Shown: piece after piece, positions 63,066 to 64,000 of the stretch
How the letters are laid out: every line of letters begins with the position of its first letter
How positions within the stretch are numbered: the first letter of the stretch is position 1
Notes under the pieces: generated by a model
Told to the model about the DNA's origin: nothing
Database searches by the model: none
Seen by the model: the letters and a program-made list of their open reading frames with translations, nothing else
Translations under genes and position numbers: made by a program
NCBI RefSeq assembly: GCF_001050195.2
Contig: NZ_DF967965.1
Location: forward strand, 2,205,035 to 2,269,034
Origin: Anaerolinea thermolimosa
GTDB taxonomy: Bacteria; Chloroflexota; Anaerolineae; Anaerolineales; Anaerolineaceae
DNA: 64,000 bases
Direction: 5' to 3'

Positions 63066-64000
63066 CCCGGAGGAGGATCATGATGCCCCAAGACCCCATT
63101 CGTGTGGCCATTGTCGGAACCAGCAAGCGTTCCAGTTATTTATACGCTCCCCTGCTTCGCGCTTTACCCCGCGAAGTAAAACTTGTCTCCATCTGGGGGC
63201 GCAGTGAAGCGAGCGCCCGGGCCCTGGGAGAACAACTCAACCTGGGCGGAGGACTGCTTCTGGCCATCAATCTGGCAATGATCATGCTGGCGCCCCCCGA
63301 ATTAACCGGCCTCATGACCCGGCTTTCGTTTCTCAGTGTTGCCCTCTGGTGGTTTGTATTTTCCATTCCCCTCCTGCGCATCGTTCAGGAACCCCCACGC
63401 CGCATTCAGGCCGGTGAACTGGGGGTTAATCCGGTGCGGGTATCATTTCAGCGACTGGCGCACACCTTTCGCGAAATCACCCACTTTCGCGATCTGTTCC
63501 TTTTCCTGGTCGCCTTCTGGTTCTACAACGACGGCATTGGTACCATTATTAAAATGGCCACCATTTACGGCGCCGAGATTGGAATTGGCCAGACCACCCT
63601 CATTGGAACGCTCCTCATGGTGCAATTCGTGGGCATTCCTTTTGCGTTTCTTTTCGGCTGGCTGGCCAAACGGATTGGGACGAAAACCTCCATCTACATC
63701 AGCCTGCTGGTTTACACGGGTATTTCCATTGCAGGCTTTTTTATGTCGCAAGAATGGCATTTTTGGGCGCTGGGGTTCGCTGTGGCTACCGTACAGGGGG
63801 GCAGTCAGGCACTCAGTCGCTCGTTGTTTGGCCGCATGGTGCCCCGCAGTAAGTCTGCCGAATTTTTTGGTTTCTTCTCGGTGAGTGAAAAATTCGCTGG
63901 CATTGCTGGCCCATTTGTCTTTGGTGTAGTTGGGCAGATTGTCGGCCACAGCCGGTTGAGTATTATTTCGCTGATCATCTTCTTTGTTATCGGGGCGGCT
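62215..64000 (+). repeat. Tandem duplication, 1025-bp unit, runs off window
   Basis: Copy 1 is 62215-63239; copy 2 starts at 63240 and continues to the window end with no difference seen. Identity begins at ACCTGGGCGG on both sides, while the bases before it differ. The second copy would end near 64264. As with the 583-bp event, the unit covers the end of one gene (MFS) and the start of the next (oxidoreductase). Confidence 0.93.
63080..64000 (+). pseudogene. Oxidoreductase N-terminus fused in frame to MFS tail
   Basis: AGGAGG precedes ATG 63080. The first ~54 codons encode a Rossmann start (IRVAIVGTSKRSSYLYAP, then SIWGRSEASARALGEQL) like Gfo/Idh/MocA dehydrogenases. At 63240 the sequence jumps into the MFS copy in the same reading frame (AAC CTG GGC GGA), so an open chimeric frame runs past the window; it should end at about 64090 (336 aa). 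The intact oxidoreductase is expected to start near 64105. Confidence 0.8.

Overview
The window looks like part of a chromosome from a Chloroflexota bacterium, most likely class Anaerolineae. This is an inference from gene content: an Agl23-type membrane glycosyltransferase with NHL repeats, a methylmalonyl-CoA mutase B12 subunit with MeaB, a branched-chain amino-acid ABC operon, a REC-MinD/CpaE protein and many dense operons on both strands. No prophage, transposase, CRISPR array or rRNA was seen. Housekeeping genes dominate, and ATGA start/stop overlaps are frequent (AAA/GDPD, alr/recJ, tgt/uppP, antiporter/amtB, HAD/small membrane protein, REC-ATPase/sirtuin, livM/G/F).

Layout. 0-9.4 kb: CpXC protein, FHA-winged-helix regulator divergent from a Ser/Thr kinase, a large GH3-family envelope protein, an AAA ATPase-GDPD pair and a GT2 glycosyltransferase. 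9.4-15.2 kb: alr-recJ diverging from tgt-uppP-lipoprotein-ThiS-like protein. 15.2-23.5 kb: a nitrogen block with a GlnE adenylyltransferase containing two ACT domains, a cation/proton antiporter, AmtB, a 38-aa membrane peptide and an adenylylatable-type GlnA; no PII or GlnD gene is present. 23.6-39.5 kb: RsmI-like methylase, MFS, haem-binding protein, class A beta-lactamase-fold protein, Agl23-like protein, DegV-MutL diverging from a HAD phosphatase, CtpA protease, flippase-like protein, REC-ATPase and sirtuin. 39.5-45.5 kb: livJHMGF operon with a long leader and a hairpin cluster. 45.6-55.8 kb (minus): FtsK, two envelope proteins, MutM, Prs, GNAT, AspS, MeaB and the B12 subunit. 55.9-58.9 kb: a Fur/Nur-like regulator with a palindromic operator followed by CbiM-CbiQ-CbiO nickel/cobalt transport. 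59-64 kb: a locally unstable stretch with two perfect tandem duplications (583 bp and 1025 bp) and a 61-bp tandem array derived from the 3' half of the adjacent tRNA-Arg(CCU) gene.

The most unusual items are the tRNA-derived array, the GlnE-ACT fusion next to its expected target GlnA, the Nur-box-like operator placed on the start point of the fur-cbiMQO operon, and a set of at least eight genes whose -10 box lies only 6-8 nt before the start codon, which predicts leaderless mRNAs. The two duplications could be biological or assembly errors; sequence alone cannot decide. All functions are assigned by recognising motifs by eye; no database search was run.
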